From: Limnomonas spitsbergensis | Taxonomy: Eukaryota > Chlorophyta > Chlorophyceae > Chlamydomonadales | Reading direction: 5' to 3' | Length of the DNA: 64,000 nt | Assembly (NCBI GenBank): GCA_037349105.1 | Contig: JAYJMM010000017.1 | Location: 1,984,001 to 2,048,000, forward strand | Translations under genes and position numbers: made by a program | The notes under the pieces: model-generated | What the model was told of the DNA's origin: nothing | Databases searched by the model: none | The model's input: the letters and a program-made list of their open reading frames with translations, nothing else | Part shown: positions 23,801 through 34,289 of the stretch, piece by piece | Numbering within the stretch: position 1 is the stretch's first letter | Layout of the letters: every line of letters starts with the position of its first letter

Positions 23801-24902
23801 TGATGCGCAGAAGAGGGCCAGCATGGGTCAGGGTGGAGGGTTCGGCAAAGGTGGCACGGTGCGTGGAGGAGAGTAGGTCATGTAGAGCTGCTTCGTTTGC
23901 CGGGGATAAGTTCGTGGCAGGGGAAAAGGCAGCATCTGGGACGGAGGGGTTGAGACGGGGGGTTGGAGACGAGGGAGCAGAGGGATCAGAGGAGAGCTGC
24001 TTGATGTCACATTGGAACAACAGCGTATCAGGGGCTTTGCGCATGGTCTTGGCGAGGCGCTTGGCAGAGATGAGTTGGATTTGGACAGGGGGTGACGGAA
24101 GAGTCGCGCCACGGATGAAGAAGGGGGCAGTGATGGTATTGGAGGTCCAATCGATGACGGGGTTGAGTTTAGAGAGGAAGGGCTTGCCGAGGATACCGTC
24201 ATAGCCTTGAAGGTTAGTAGCGATAAACGATGAGGCATACGAGAAATCGGGGGTGAGCTGGACAACAGCATCTTGGAGGTGTACAGCAGTAGCAGACAGG
24301 GTGCCATCGGCAAGACGGATACGAAGGGGCTGGCGGAGGTTTGAGAGGCGGAGGCCATTCTTCTTGGCAAAAGAAAGGCTGATGAAATTCCGGCTAGCGC
24401 CAGAGTCAACAAGGAAGGTGCAGGGTACCCCATCTAGACTCACTTGAACAGTCAGTAGCTGCTGGGAAAGGTCTCCGGCGGCTAAAGAGTTGAGGGTGAG
24501 GACGGACGAAGATTCATCAGGGCTGGGGAACGGCGGAGGTATAGGATCACGTCGAGGAGGCTGTCCGGAGGCGGAGGCGGAGGAATGGGAACGGGTGCGA
24601 GCTAGGAGGGGGTCGAGGTCTGGGTCGAGAGGCGCCGGCACGTGGGGGGAAGGTCGCCGAATATGGACTCGGCGGCCAGCCACCATGCGGGCAGGCGGGC
24701 ACGGAGGGACAGAGGGGACGAAGGGACAGGGAGGAGGCAGAGGAGGGGGCCAGGACGAGGGAGACAAGGACGATGGAGACGAGGGCGCAGGGGACGGGGA
24801 CAAAGGAGACAAGGGCATAGGACACGAGGACAGTGGCGGTTGTTCAGGCCGCTCTTGAGATCGTTGCCGGCGGGTGGAACAAACCCGGGCAACGCCACTC
24901 AG
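20872..24902 (-). CDS. pol: Pol polyprotein (PR-RT-RNase H-IN-chromodomain), -1 frameshift expressed, one probable deletion
   Basis: Pol is open from the frameshift point at 24,902; its first ATG is at 24,818, and residue numbers count from there. Protease: LVDSGAS at ~136-142. Reverse transcriptase ~355-545, with FLDD at 498-501. RNase H ~645-765: D650, the HEQE glutamate, D718. Integrase: HHCC zinc finger H853, H860, C890, C893, then D923, D988, E1024, giving the D-D35-E spacing. The frame breaks at ~21,614-21,620 (residue ~1068), where one base seems missing. The continuing sequence lies in the adjacent minus frame from ~21,617 to 20,872. That part holds the integrase C-terminal domain and a chromodomain (FFLVKWSSPYSDP, SWEPL). 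Chromodomains direct integration to marked chromatin in relatives. Whether the break is a real mutation or a base-call error is open. Confidence 0.93.
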
Positions 24903-24908
24903 TTTTTT
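24862..24908 (-). promoter_or_regulatory. Programmed -1 ribosomal frameshift signal between gag and pol
   Basis: The slippery heptamer A-AAA-AAC occupies 24,908-24,902 in the gag frame, directly before the gag stop TGA (24,901-24,899). After a 7-nt spacer comes a hairpin at 24,894-24,862. Its outer stem is CGTTGCC/GGCAACG and its inner stem CGGGT/ACCCG, with a 2-nt bulge. Slipping back one base enters the pol frame, which is open for 28 codons to the first pol ATG. All three parts of a canonical -1 signal are present with standard spacing. Confidence 0.85.
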
Positions 24909-25957
24909 GAAGGAGACCTACCACGGGGGGTAGATGAAGACGTGGAGAGGGGGCAATCCTTGACGGTGTGGCCGTGCTTGCGGCAGCGGAAGCATCCGCC
25001 GCTGGCGCGGAGCTTCTCGCGCTCCTCATCCGTCAGCTTGGGCAGGGCAGGACGAGAGGGGTTTGAGGATGAGGCAAGGGCGGGGGAGCGACCACAGTAT
25101 GGGGTACTGGGGCGGCTGGAGGTGTTGGGGCGACTGCTGGGGCGACCAGAAGTGGAGGAGACAGAGGCAGTGCCGAGGTCCATGGGGTCATCACGGTGGT
25201 TGTCACGGGGAGGGTTATAGCGCGGGGTGTGAGATGAAGAAGGGAACCGGTTGCTCATGACAACATCGTCAAAGCGATAGGCGAGGTCCCTAACATCCTG
25301 CCAGGTCATGTCAGCCGAGGTCTTTCCAACGAGTAACTCACGGATCTTGGGTTTGAGGCCGTTGACGAAGTCGAAGCGAAGATCAGATGGGTTGCGATCA
25401 GGGAGATAAGTGATGAGGCGCTGGAATTCGTCGGCATAGGCTTTGACAGAGGTGTTCTGACGGAGGGCGAGGAGGGACTTGCGGGCCTTGTCATCAGGGT
25501 TAGGGTCGCCCATGTGGCGGATCAGGGCAGTAGCAAAATCGTCGAAGGTGTGGAATCCAGCATGTTCCTTCTCACCGTTGGGAGCACGATCACCTTCGGA
25601 TTCGAACCAAGAATTGGCAGTGCCGGTGAGGAAGGAGGAGGCGAAGGCGACAGCTTCCACGGTGTCCAGATCGAAGCCAGAGAGCTTGAGGATGTTGCGC
25701 GCGCGGGTAATCCAGGGGCGCACTTCCTTCGCACGCTTGCCATCGAAGGTGTCGATGGTAGGCGCCTTGACGCCAGGGGGGAGGGAGCGAGAACGAGAAG
25801 CTGCAGGGTCGCCGGGAGGAGCATTGACAGAGACGCGGGCGAGGAGGGCAGTCAGAAGGAGGAGTATTTGATCAATAGGGGATGCAGCAGGTGGAGCAGG
25901 AGGTGGATCGAAGGGGGGAGGAGCGTTGGGGTCGTTGGGGACGTCGTAGGGATTCAT
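24899..25957 (-). CDS. gag: Gag polyprotein with CCHC zinc knuckle (352 aa)
   Basis: The frame from ATG at 25,957 to TGA at 24,899 encodes a 352-residue Gag, which forms the virus-like particle and binds the element RNA. The N-terminus is Pro-rich. A central gag domain typical of Ty3/Gypsy elements includes PWITRARNILKLSG, WFESEGDRA and LLALRQNTSVKAYADEF. The C-terminus has a nucleic-acid-binding CCHC knuckle CFRCRKHGHTVKDC (residues ~322-335), followed by a Ser/Pro/Lys tail ending at the slippery site. The start is the first ATG after about 70 nt of leader downstream of the primer-binding site. Confidence 0.95.
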   Translation of the reverse strand: MNPYDVPNDPNAPPPFDPPPAPPAASPIDQILLLLTALLARVSVNAPPGDPAASRSRSLPPGVKAPTIDTFDGKRAKEVRPWITRARNILKLSGFDLDTVEAVAFASSFLTGTANSWFESEGDRAPNGEKEHAGFHTFDDFATALIRHMGDPNPDDKARKSLLALRQNTSVKAYADEFQRLITYLPDRNPSDLRFDFVNGLKPKIRELLVGKTSADMTWQDVRDLAYRFDDVVMSNRFPSSSHTPRYNPPRDNHRDDPMDLGTASVSSTSGRPSSRPNTSSRPSTPYCGRSPALASSSNPSRPALPKLTDEEREKLRASGGCFRCRKHGHTVKDCPLSTSSSTPRGRSPSKN

Positions 25958-26011
25958 GGGCGTAGGCAGGCGAGGAGTCGGGGCAGGGCGAGAGGTCGAA
26001 GGATCGTAGAC

Positions 26012-26028
26012 GAGGCTCGGGAACCAAT
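26012..26028 (-). other. Primer-binding site
   Basis: Immediately inside the 5' LTR the minus strand reads TTGGTTCCCGAGCC. TGG is the complement of a tRNA CCA end, and the following bases would pair with a tRNA acceptor stem. I could not tell which tRNA. Confidence 0.7.
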
Positions 26029-26344
26029 TGAAAGGGTTCTAAGTTGGAGGCTGACTGGTGTAGACACAGAGAGCCGGAATCAGAGGACTTTCAAGAACCG
26101 GAGAGTGGCAGCGCAGGTTTACAAGGATAGGCCAATTAACTGGGGAAAACAGCCAGTATTTATAGAGAAACACGCTAAGGTTCATCTTCTAAGAGAATAT
26201 TAATGTTCATATTACTTAGTCAATATTAATCGTCAAGCGTCAAGCGTCGATCGTAGCAGAAACTCTACAATACGAGTGATCTACCGCTGGGCAGTCTAGC
26301 GGGCAGGAAAACTACCGGACGACCGGGAGGGTAAAACCCTTACA
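26029..26344 (-). repeat. 5' LTR of the retrotransposon
   Basis: This 316-bp LTR is at the transcription start side of the element. It should contain the promoter and polyadenylation signals. A minus-strand AT-rich stretch (ATATTGACTAAGTAATATG) near 26,215-26,233 could include core promoter sequence, but no clear TATA box was assigned. Confidence 0.97.
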
Positions 26345-26657
26345 GATACGCATACCGCCTGATGACCTCAATCTACAGAGGCATCAGTGGACTGGCAAGA
26401 GGGGCTTTTGCAAAGTTTGCTGACAGGCTTATCGCCAGACATTGCTTAAGAGATAGACCAGGACTCTGGGCGTCGTCTATCAGGCAGGCATATCGCCCGA
26501 AATACATACAGGGCTAAGGGGACCTCAAAAGTTCAAAGATAAGAAACAGTCGCAAGCACGACACCCATTTCGCTCTCAACCAATTTGCTCGGAGGTTCGG
26601 AGGTGACCGATGGCGGGGTGGGCGGATGCCGCAACAGGCTGGAGAGGCGTAATGCCC

Positions 26658-26718
26658 ACATGCCCTGGGAGTAGTGCGCAAGCCCAGAGCCGGCTTGCGC
26701 ACTACTCCCAGGGCATGT
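26658..26718. repeat. Long perfect palindrome A
   Basis: The arms ACATGCCCTGGGAGTAGTGC... and its inverse run about 27 bp each and are separated by about 7 nt (CAGAGCC). It would form a strong hairpin or cruciform. It directly abuts a second palindrome. Confidence 0.9.
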
Positions 26719-26796
26719 CAGAAGCCCATCCACGGAATGGCGCCATTCCACGGAAGCCCATCCACGGAATGGCGCCATTCCGTGGATGGGCTTCTG
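26719..26796. repeat. Long palindrome B with internal duplication
   Basis: The arms CAGAAGCCCATCCACGGAAT and its inverse surround the self-complementary centre GGAATGGCGCCATTCC. About 31 bp of the arm and centre are duplicated in tandem. No gene lies between 26,350 and 27,048. Confidence 0.9.
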
Positions 26797-27048
26797 AAAA
26801 ATAGTAGTAACCTCCATTCATTCAGTGATCAAACATGAGGTCGCAGCAACCATGTTTTTTGCAACATTTGTAGGTCAAATGTACTGCCATAGTACACTGG
26901 CGGTACACTGTACTGACCTGCATGCCGCTCAATAAGTCCTCGTCGCAAGAGAAGCAAGTAGAGGGGGCATGCTTGACAAATACTCATTAATGGTATTTTG
27001 TTGAAATATATGATAAATAGATAGAGATGATACACGGGCCTGGCCTCA

Positions 27049-30000
27049 TCAACTTCTTGGGCTGTGTGAGTGTATGGCGAGCTGAAGATTGGAGGCTTCA
27101 TACAAAACCTGATCACGTACGCTGCTCACGCGTGCGAAGGCACCAGCATGTGAAGTGGTGGGGGCCCTGCCGGCCGCAGTCTTAGCAGCCGGAAGCAACG
27201 AGACGTCAGCGCTTGCAGGCAGGGTCTCCCTCCGACTCTTGTCGGCATCCTCCACGCTCCCTTCCATGGCTTGGAGGCCCTGGACCGCTGGCACCACCGC
27301 CTGCATCTCCTGCTGCTCATCACCCTCGGCGTCAGAATCCAGCGGCGCGTGCAACTGGGGCACACCCCGCCCTGTCAGGCGTCCGTCCAGAATCAGGTAG
27401 GGCTGTGGAGCCTGGTGGATCATGTCGTATAGTGAGCTGGGCATGTCCTCCTGCCTTGAGCCGCCAGCCTGGGACGGCGCCGCCGTGGTCCCGTGCTGCC
27501 CGGACAGCATCCTCGACACTGCGCTTGCACCTTGTGCTTCAGCTTGGAGCAGGTCCAGAGGCAGAGGCCTTTGAGACAGCTTGAGATGTAGGCCCTCGTG
27601 CATGGCATCGTTGTGGGCCTGGGGGGCAAGGACAGTGGCCGGTAGGGTATAAGGCAGCGTCTCAAGGTTGAATAGCGCGGACATCGTAAAAATTATCCTG
27701 CAGTTGACGGCGAATAGAGTTTATTTCTCCATCTACGAGGCCACCAGCAGTGGCAGGCTGCAATGCAGCCGCCTTTGAAGGCCCGACCCGTACCAGACCT
27801 GGACCGACCTTTAGTCAGCAGATCGGTGGGGAGATCTTGGACGACACAAAAGTCGGGGGCTGCAAGAGCCCTAGAGATCTCATTGCATCGTCTGCCACAT
27901 TGAGGGCGGTCACGCAACACAGCCGGCCCAAATTTACAGACCCCATCCAAGACCCTCCAGAGTTCAGCCCCTGCATCACCTGCAGCAGCTGTGCCGCGTT
28001 CATCAGCCGACCCAGCTGGTCGTGCAGCCCCTCGTTCTCCAACAGCAGGAGCTCCACCTCAGCGTCTATATCCTCGTTTTCAGTCATCTTACGCAAGCGG
28101 CTGCGTCGGGCACTCTCCCTGGGCAAGACAGGGAGGGGTCGAAGAGGGTTCAGGTTTAGAACCGGTAGAGTTCCAGTCAACAACAGATAATCGACTCAAT
28201 CAGGACAAAATTTGTTTTGAGACATTTGGGACAATTTTTGTTCTGGAGGTTTCATCCATGTGGCAGAAAAACCAGGCGAGTTCCTGCGAAACATTGCCGT
28301 TGCAAAAGGGGAGCATAGCGAGTGACACCCCCCATGTCCTCTCACCTATTACATTCCTTGCAGTTGCAAAAGGCGTGCATAGCGAGTTGCACCACCCATG
28401 TTCCCTCTCACCTGTTGCATTCCTTGCGCTTCATCCGCCGCATCTCAGCCGGCTGGTCGAAACGGGTCCTGTGATGGTTGTGAGTGCCGCGTTGGAGGGG
28501 GTCGCCGGGGCCCGCTGCGGGTGGCGGCGACGCTGGTGGCAGTGACGACAGCGGTGAGGCAGTGTAGGGAGCAGCGGTCGCTTGCATCCGCGACAGGCCT
28601 CCTCCTCCGGCCAGGAGCGGAGAGCTAATCTCGCTTTGTGCAGATCCCATAGAGGCAGCTGCAGGCAGGCCCTGCAAGAGACCTGCGCATGAACAGCAGG
28701 CATCTAAACCAGGGCTCAAGAAATGCAGGCGCGTCCTATGCTCTGGTGTTGCAGTACACCCAAGGGCGACATCAGCAGCTTGAGCGTGCTATTAATTATC
28801 TTCCTATACCCGCTTGGCAATGGGCACTTGCCAGGCTGCCACTAACACCTAGGCCTGGATCGGCCAGAGGCAGCCCAGGGACGGGCAGAAGTGACATGAC
28901 ACACTCGGTCGAAACATCCTGCCAGACTCGATCCTATCTGGAGGGAGGGCTTGCGACGTTTGCTGATGCGCAGGCAGGAAGTGCTGCATCAGTGCCCCGT
29001 TCGGATGAGAAAAACCTGAGGGTGCGAGCGCGTCCATGCTGCCCTGGATCTGCATCTGCATTTGCCTCTGCATGATCTGCATCAGTGCCATAGAGTCCGG
29101 TTGCGGCGTTGAGAAGTGCTGCTGCTGCTGCTGCTGTAGCTGCAACAGCTGTGCCTGCATCTGAGCCAGCTGCTGGATCTGAGACTCCAGCGTCAAAGGG
29201 TGCTGAGGCGGCGGGGACAGCATACCAGACTGCATTACAGGTTTGGAATTGAAAGGATTGCTGTCGTTAGTCCAGTACCGGAGATACCAGGCTCTCTTTT
29301 CCCATCATGCCCTCATAACATTGACATGTTCAGGGAGTGACAGACAGCCTGAGCCATCTTAATGCAGCCCAGTATTATGACGAAACACACCTGCGGTCGC
29401 GGCGGCGGCATAGGGGGCGTCAATCCTGATGCCTGTCCCATCGGGAGGGAAAGTTGCTGGTGCCGCCGTTGAGCGGTGTGCGGCTGAGACACACTTGAGG
29501 ATTGCTGCGTCGCCATCTGCAAGGAAACGCACCCATCACCATTAGCACGGAGCAGGAGAGGAACGCAGCTGTACATGCAGGACAAGGCAGCAACAACAGG
29601 GCACCAGGAACAACAAAAGCGCAGCATGTAGAGCCCTGATGTCGCAAGGTGCCAAATCTGCAGCCACACTGACTGCCTAGGTGATTTTCCTCATACCCAG
29701 TTTCTACTTACTCAAGCCAATTTAGCCATAGAATTGCATCATGACACATCCAGCCTCCAGACACTTGACCTTAGGACAACTGGGTCAACCATGGTCAGAG
29801 GAGGCAAGGGAGTCGTCACATCTCCACTCACCCGCGCCTTTGCCACCTAACCAAGGCCCTATATTTAGCTATCCAGGTTCAGGCTGAGTCGTGATGGATT
29901 TAGGTGCACACACCTGAACCTGATTGGGCTGCTGCTGCTGCTGCTGCAGTGGAGGCATAGCCAGCATGTTGAGGAAGTTGCTGCCCTGGCTGCCTGGCTG

Positions 30001-30381
30001 CAGGTGCGGCATCCGGGAATTTCCGGCCATGGATCCGTACAGCATTTGCAGCTGGGAGTCCTGCAATAGCTGCAGCCCGGTCTGATTAAAAGTCAGCGGC
30101 GGGGAAGGGAACCCCTGCACATCGTTCCAGGGAGCAGGCGAGTCACAAGCAGGGCCAGTCAGCACGCCAGAGGGTGCAGTGTAGCAAAATAAGCTTGGGA
30201 CTGTCAGCATTCCGGGGCTGGATGTCTGTGCATGGGCATTCCCTCCATGGAGTTCACTGCCACAACTCACCTGCGGAATGGAGCCAGCTGCTGTAGATGT
30301 CAAGAAACTTTGCGTCAAGTGATTGTAGAGGCTGTTTCCGAAGCCTCCCCCTCCTCCTCCTGCTCCTCCCTGAGTAAGCAT
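27049..30381 (-). CDS. bZIP transcription factor, Gln-rich (at least 7 exons)
   Basis: Exons on the minus strand: 30381-30271, 30114-29914, 29516-29391, 29229-28905, 28682-28412, 28118 to about 27930, and about 27705-27049. Phases agree through the first six. The last junction is unresolved because a canonical GTAAAT donor would not keep the long final frame open. The N-terminal half is rich in Gln, Gly, Pro and Met (two polyGln runs), typical of activation domains. The bZIP basic region is split by an intron: one exon ends EMRRMKRKECN(R) and the next starts ESARRSRLRK, giving the plant signature N-x(7)-R. It is followed by a leucine zipper (VELLLLENEGLHDQLGRL). The protein should dimerise and bind ACGT-type DNA sites in the nucleus. 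The C-terminal ~210 residues have no recognised domain. Confidence 0.85.
28299..28426. repeat. 64-bp tandem duplication spanning an exon-intron border
   Basis: The unit GTTGCAAAAGG...CCTCTCACCT...ACATTCCTTGC occurs at 28,299-28,362 and 28,363-28,426. The right copy contains the true end of the bZIP basic-region exon and its donor. The left copy is a diverged duplicate of the same border inside the intron and still has a GTGAGAGG donor-like sequence. Confidence 0.9.
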
Positions 30382-31712
30382 AGGGCTCAGGGTTAAGCGG
30401 CACTGGAGGCTCGGCGCAACAATGCGGGTGACGGAGGTACTTCAAAAAGTGCAAGGAAAGGCAACTAAAAGGGGCGGAAAGCTGCCGCGAAGATTGAACT
30501 AAGCCGTGCCGGAGCCTCACCTGCATGCCTCGCCCGTCAAAGGAATGTGCTGGCAGAAGGCTTCTGGGCCGGTAATGTTCTTGAGGAGCGTGGAGGTGTT
30601 TGTTCCGGCAATACTCAGATATTTATCACAAGATATTCCCGACGGCCAAAGCTCATTCGAAAGAGAGGCCCAGTGTCAACAAGATTGGTGTTGGTAGGGC
30701 CTAGGAGTGCCAGGGTCCAGTTGGAATGATAGTCAATTGCACGCTGTGCCTTGAAGTTATCCAGCCTGGCGGCAGAATCGCCGTATTGGCACAAGCACTG
30801 AAATTCTGCGTGAACTGGTGCACTGTCAGCAAGTGCACTGTCAAGTTCACTGGATGCTGTGGAGATTGAGAAAGGAATCTGATACCCTTGGTTGTGGACA
30901 ACGCATCGATTCGAATACCTGTTTTCATAAATTAGAAAAGAAGGTGAAGCGTAATTGAAGTGTTGGTGCAAAAATAAAAGAGTTGGGGCTTCTCGGAAAG
31001 GTACACGACGCAAGAGACTTTGAACCACTTGCACTCGTCAGATAGGGATCTTGACCTGGCAGTACGGCAATCTAGGTTGACTGCTGAAGAATCTTGACAG
31101 CGCACATGAGTGTGCTAGTTGGCGGGGCTGACGCTGGCACTTGCAGATAGCGGAGACAGTCATGCCCTGAAGATTTAATACGGGTGCGCCCGCAGGCGGT
31201 CACCGCAGGCTATTGGAATGGGTGGGTCTCACCAGGGGGTCTCACCGGGCGCGGGTCTGCTCAGTGCACTCCCTGGTGTGCACCAGGGGTGGGTGCGCAC
31301 TCCGTCCGCGTGCTAGTCCGGGTGTACCAATTTTCCCACCAATTCCATGGAATGTGGGTCACTGCAGTAACCAGAGGTGGCAGTTACGATACCTCTTGTC
31401 CACAAAAGTATTTCACTGGAAATAAGTGCTACATACACCACTACCGGTACGCGGCACGTAACTTATTATCCAGGAATAACTCTACAACCAGGTCACAAGT
31501 AAATTCAATATATACCGGGCAGTACACCATTAACCATGCTACTCGCCCTGCAAGAAGCCCCCCCACCATACACACCACACAGCCACGTATTACCAATCCA
31601 TGCAAAACTGCCAGATGACACTGCGCACCTAACAATGCTAGTCCATCCACTTCATACCCACTCCCCAACCTGCACGCTATCTACTGCGGCACTTAACCAA
31701 AAACAATACCCG
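30382..31712. other. Region upstream of the bZIP gene; one uncertain open frame
   Basis: This stretch should hold the bZIP promoter and 5' UTR. A 139-codon minus-strand frame at 30,615-31,034 contains a fairly protein-like segment (SELDSALADSAPVHAEFQC) but has no recognised motif or splice evidence. From about 31,215 to 31,320 short repeats of CACCAGGGGTGGG type occur. Nothing else is supported. Confidence 0.4.
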
Positions 31713-31760
31713 CCAATGACGTCACACCTCCGGGCCCTGCTCAAAAAGCTCGGGTTGGGA
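31713..31760 (+). mobile_element. Isolated MITE terminus
   Basis: The sequence CCAATGACGTCACACCTCCGGGCCCTGCTCAAAAAGC matches the family terminus with a GTC-to-GCC change in the first bases. No inverted partner was seen before 32,912. That interval contains only short open frames and no supported gene. Confidence 0.6.
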
Positions 31761-32912
31761 GGAAAGAAACAAAAATGCTGGCCAGAGGGTCAGGAAAAAA
31801 CAAGGAAACAGGGAAGGTGAAATTAATTCAAAGGACACAACAAAACTGGGGAAAGGGCAAACAATATGGGTATAAAGGATTCCTCATGTCAGGTTGCGTT
31901 TATTTTTTCTTTTACCCATGACCTCGGTCTGTCGGCCATATGTCATATTGTCATCCTTAACAGAAATGCTTGGCAGCTTGCGCAATAAGGCCGGAGGTCA
32001 TGACTTTACAGCAAGCACGGACTAATCAATATAGGTTTTATATTTCTTCTGCTTGGACTTAACAAAGTGGGAGGCCGGCCGCCCAAGCCTAGAAAACCTT
32101 CGGCGTAAACACCCCAAAACAGCATGGGTGTGCGCGTGGCCCTCACTGTCAGCTGAGAGAAGGCGAGCAGGACCAGGCAGGGCACATGACCAACAAGCAC
32201 TCACACGGCCGCAAGAACTAATGCGTACAAAGTTGGGTCGGAAAAAACATGCTACCCTGCGCCAGGTCCCCCTAGTTAAAGCAAGCTTTCACACCAGATG
32301 CCCTCCCTTATATTCGTTCCAGTTTGAAGAGGGAATTGCAAGTCTCACACTCCAGACAAATTGTTCGTAAGATTCCAGCTTTCAGGATTTCATATAAACC
32401 CCTTCGTGATGATTCTACTGGTCATCTGCTAAACCACTACTAGTACATGAATGTGCCTCCACCTCTATTTCAAGTCAGCGATACCGGAAGTTAGCTGCTG
32501 TGGCCATGCATGGGGCAGTCGAGAAAGTCTTAATTGTCAATGACAGTTTTTAATGTGGCATCTGATAGTATTTTTTGTGGCAAGATTCTTCACATACCAA
32601 TGCTGACAATAAGTGACGGCGAAGGCACTGGTAATCATATGTTCCCGCATCACCAAGGAGTGGCCGCAAGCTATTAGTGCATCTAACAGTATTTTGTATT
32701 TACCAGCTCTGCTGTTTTATGCTGTGCTATACCTGCTAGAGCTATTCAAGGCCCATCTTTGTCGTATTCATAAGTTTGGAAACATCGTACCCAGAACAGG
32801 CTTTTCTTTTTCTTATTTTTGAAGAAAGTAACTGTGATGGGAGGCGTGGAATGCATTGTTCTGGGTGTGGGGTGGCAGGCGGGGGGAATTGTGGAGGTGC
32901 CATAGGGCATAG

Positions 32913-34235
32913 GTCAATGACGTTATACCTCTGAGCCCTGGTCAAAAAGGCTCGGCCGCGTGGGCGCCTAAGTAATAAGGGCAGAAAAAAAGAAAAAGGG
33001 GGAAATAAAGTGAAGGGACAGACAAAAGGCTGGAAGAGGAGGACAAAGGAAGTTCCAGCCTATGAGAACGTCTACGCCTCAACGATGTCTACCAACCACG
33101 GAGGTGCCATGGGTGTGGCACTTTGGTGCTGGGTTGCAAGAGTGCCGTGTTTGACATATGCGGTGTGAGCACATTTTGACATTTGGTATGCGGTCGGGCC
33201 GACGGCGAGTCAAGTCTCCTTGACAGCACATGTACCAGGCTGAGCAGGGGGGGATGCGCTTACTTCTGTATACCCTGTTGTAGGCATTGTTAAAGGCTAG
33301 TTGCTCGAGGGGCTGAGGTGTCGGACTTGTTTGCCTTTCCGGCTTTTCCTTTTGTTCCTTTCCCCCCTCGTCCTTTTTTCCCATCTGAAAAGTTGGGCGC
33401 CTTGGCTACCGCGGTGCAGCGTGTCCGCCGCATGGCCGCCAAGGTGCGCCTCAGGCATCATCTGCCTACACGCATCCGGTTGGCGTCCGTCTATGCAGCT
33501 CCTGCGGCCAACGACGGTGATGTGGTGTGGGCCACCGATCACCTCAGGCCGCGCGCGGCATTGCCTCAAGGGCAGGATGCAGTCCAGCTTTCTCCAGCAT
33601 CTGACCCAGGCCGCAGGGCTATCTGCATCGGCTGCCATCTGGGGGGTCATGAGGGAGCTGCATGTCCAGCCGTTACAGCAAATTCGGTGGCAGCATGTAC
33701 TTTGCTTCTGCAACGCAGCGGTCGCACCAGCAGCACAGCAATACAGCCCACTCATGGCGGCAGCCATGGTGGCCGACATGCAGCTCGCTGTCAGACAGGG
33801 CACCGGAGGTCGCAATTGGTGCAGTGAATTGCTAGGTGCCTTGCTGGACCTAGAGCTGGGATCAGCCGACCCCAAATTGCGTTAACCTGCTTTCAATGCC
33901 CCAGCGTGCATAATCAATATTAGGGAGCGGGAATGGGCCTCCGAACGTTGCTAGAGACTTCTTAGATTTGTACCGGGGCAGGCTTGGGTGGGATGCCCTG
34001 GCCTTTGTAATAGACACGGTAGCTTAGACATCGTGGAGGAAAAGACGTTTTCAGAGGCTGGAACTTCCTTTGTCTTTCTTTTCCAGCCTTTTGTCTGCCC
34101 TTCACTTTATTTCCCACTTTCCTCATTCTTTCCTCCTCCCTTGTGTTTGTTTCGTTCCTTCCTCCCAACCCTTTGATGAGACGCCCACCCGTCCAAGCCT
34201 TTTTGTGCATGGCCCAGAGGTGTAACGTCATTGAC
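32913..34235. mobile_element. 1.3-kb element or nest bounded by MITE inverted repeats
   Basis: The left end starts GTCAATGACGTTATACCTC and continues through AAAAAGGCTCGGCCGCGTGGGCGCC. The right end is inverted and finishes GGTGTAACGTCATTGAC. Next to both ends lie matching purine/pyrimidine-rich stretches (GGAAATAAAGTGAAGGG at about 33,000; CCCTTCACTTTATTTCCC at about 34,100). This extends the inverted repeats to about 150 bp with gaps. The interior holds a second internal MITE-like piece ending near 33,405 and a GC-rich coding remnant. Confidence 0.6.
33413..33885 (+). pseudogene. Probable non-LTR retrotransposon (LINE) remnant
   Basis: One plus-strand frame ending at 33,885 includes VMRELHVQPLQQIRWQHVLCF, shown here by its core RELHVQPLQQIRW, then CNAAVAPAAQQYSPLMAAAM and DMQLAVRQGTGGRNW. 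The arrangement of an L-R-E-L-G/H..PLQ..W motif, a W/F-N-x(n)-A stretch and a D-x-A-V-R-x-G-x-x-N-W ending resembles the region after reverse transcriptase in algal LINE-type elements, as I remember them. There is no reverse transcriptase core here. The fragment is GC-richer than its surroundings. A transposon-captured host exon is an alternative. Confidence 0.35.
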
Positions 34236-34289
34236 TTAGTAACTAAATGTTTATCCCGTAGTCGGCTAGTGCCTAAGCACTGATGAACG

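Larger units (their letters stand above)
20516..26349 (-). mobile_element. Complete Ty3/Gypsy chromovirus-type LTR retrotransposon
   Basis: The element occupies 20,521-26,344 (5,824 bp) on the minus strand and is flanked by a 5-bp target duplication GATAC (20,516-20,520 and 26,345-26,349). It has 316-bp LTRs beginning TG and ending CA, a primer-binding site, a polypurine tract, gag and pol. The pol order PR-RT-RNase H-IN plus a C-terminal chromodomain places it in Ty3/Gypsy chromoviruses. The two LTRs differ at a single base (20,776 T versus 26,284 C), so the insertion is recent. One base appears to be missing in pol near 21,617. It is probably intact apart from that. Confidence 0.97.

Noticed and set aside
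21268..24447. Several long plus-strand open frames (up to 242 codons) across the retrotransposon
   Set aside because: They lie antisense to gag and pol, whose protease, RT, RNase H and integrase motifs are unmistakable; the plus frames are shadows of GC-rich codon use.
32913..34235. Autonomous DNA transposon with transposase
   Set aside because: The only coding remnant inside resembles a LINE-type segment, and no DDE motif or long frame is present.
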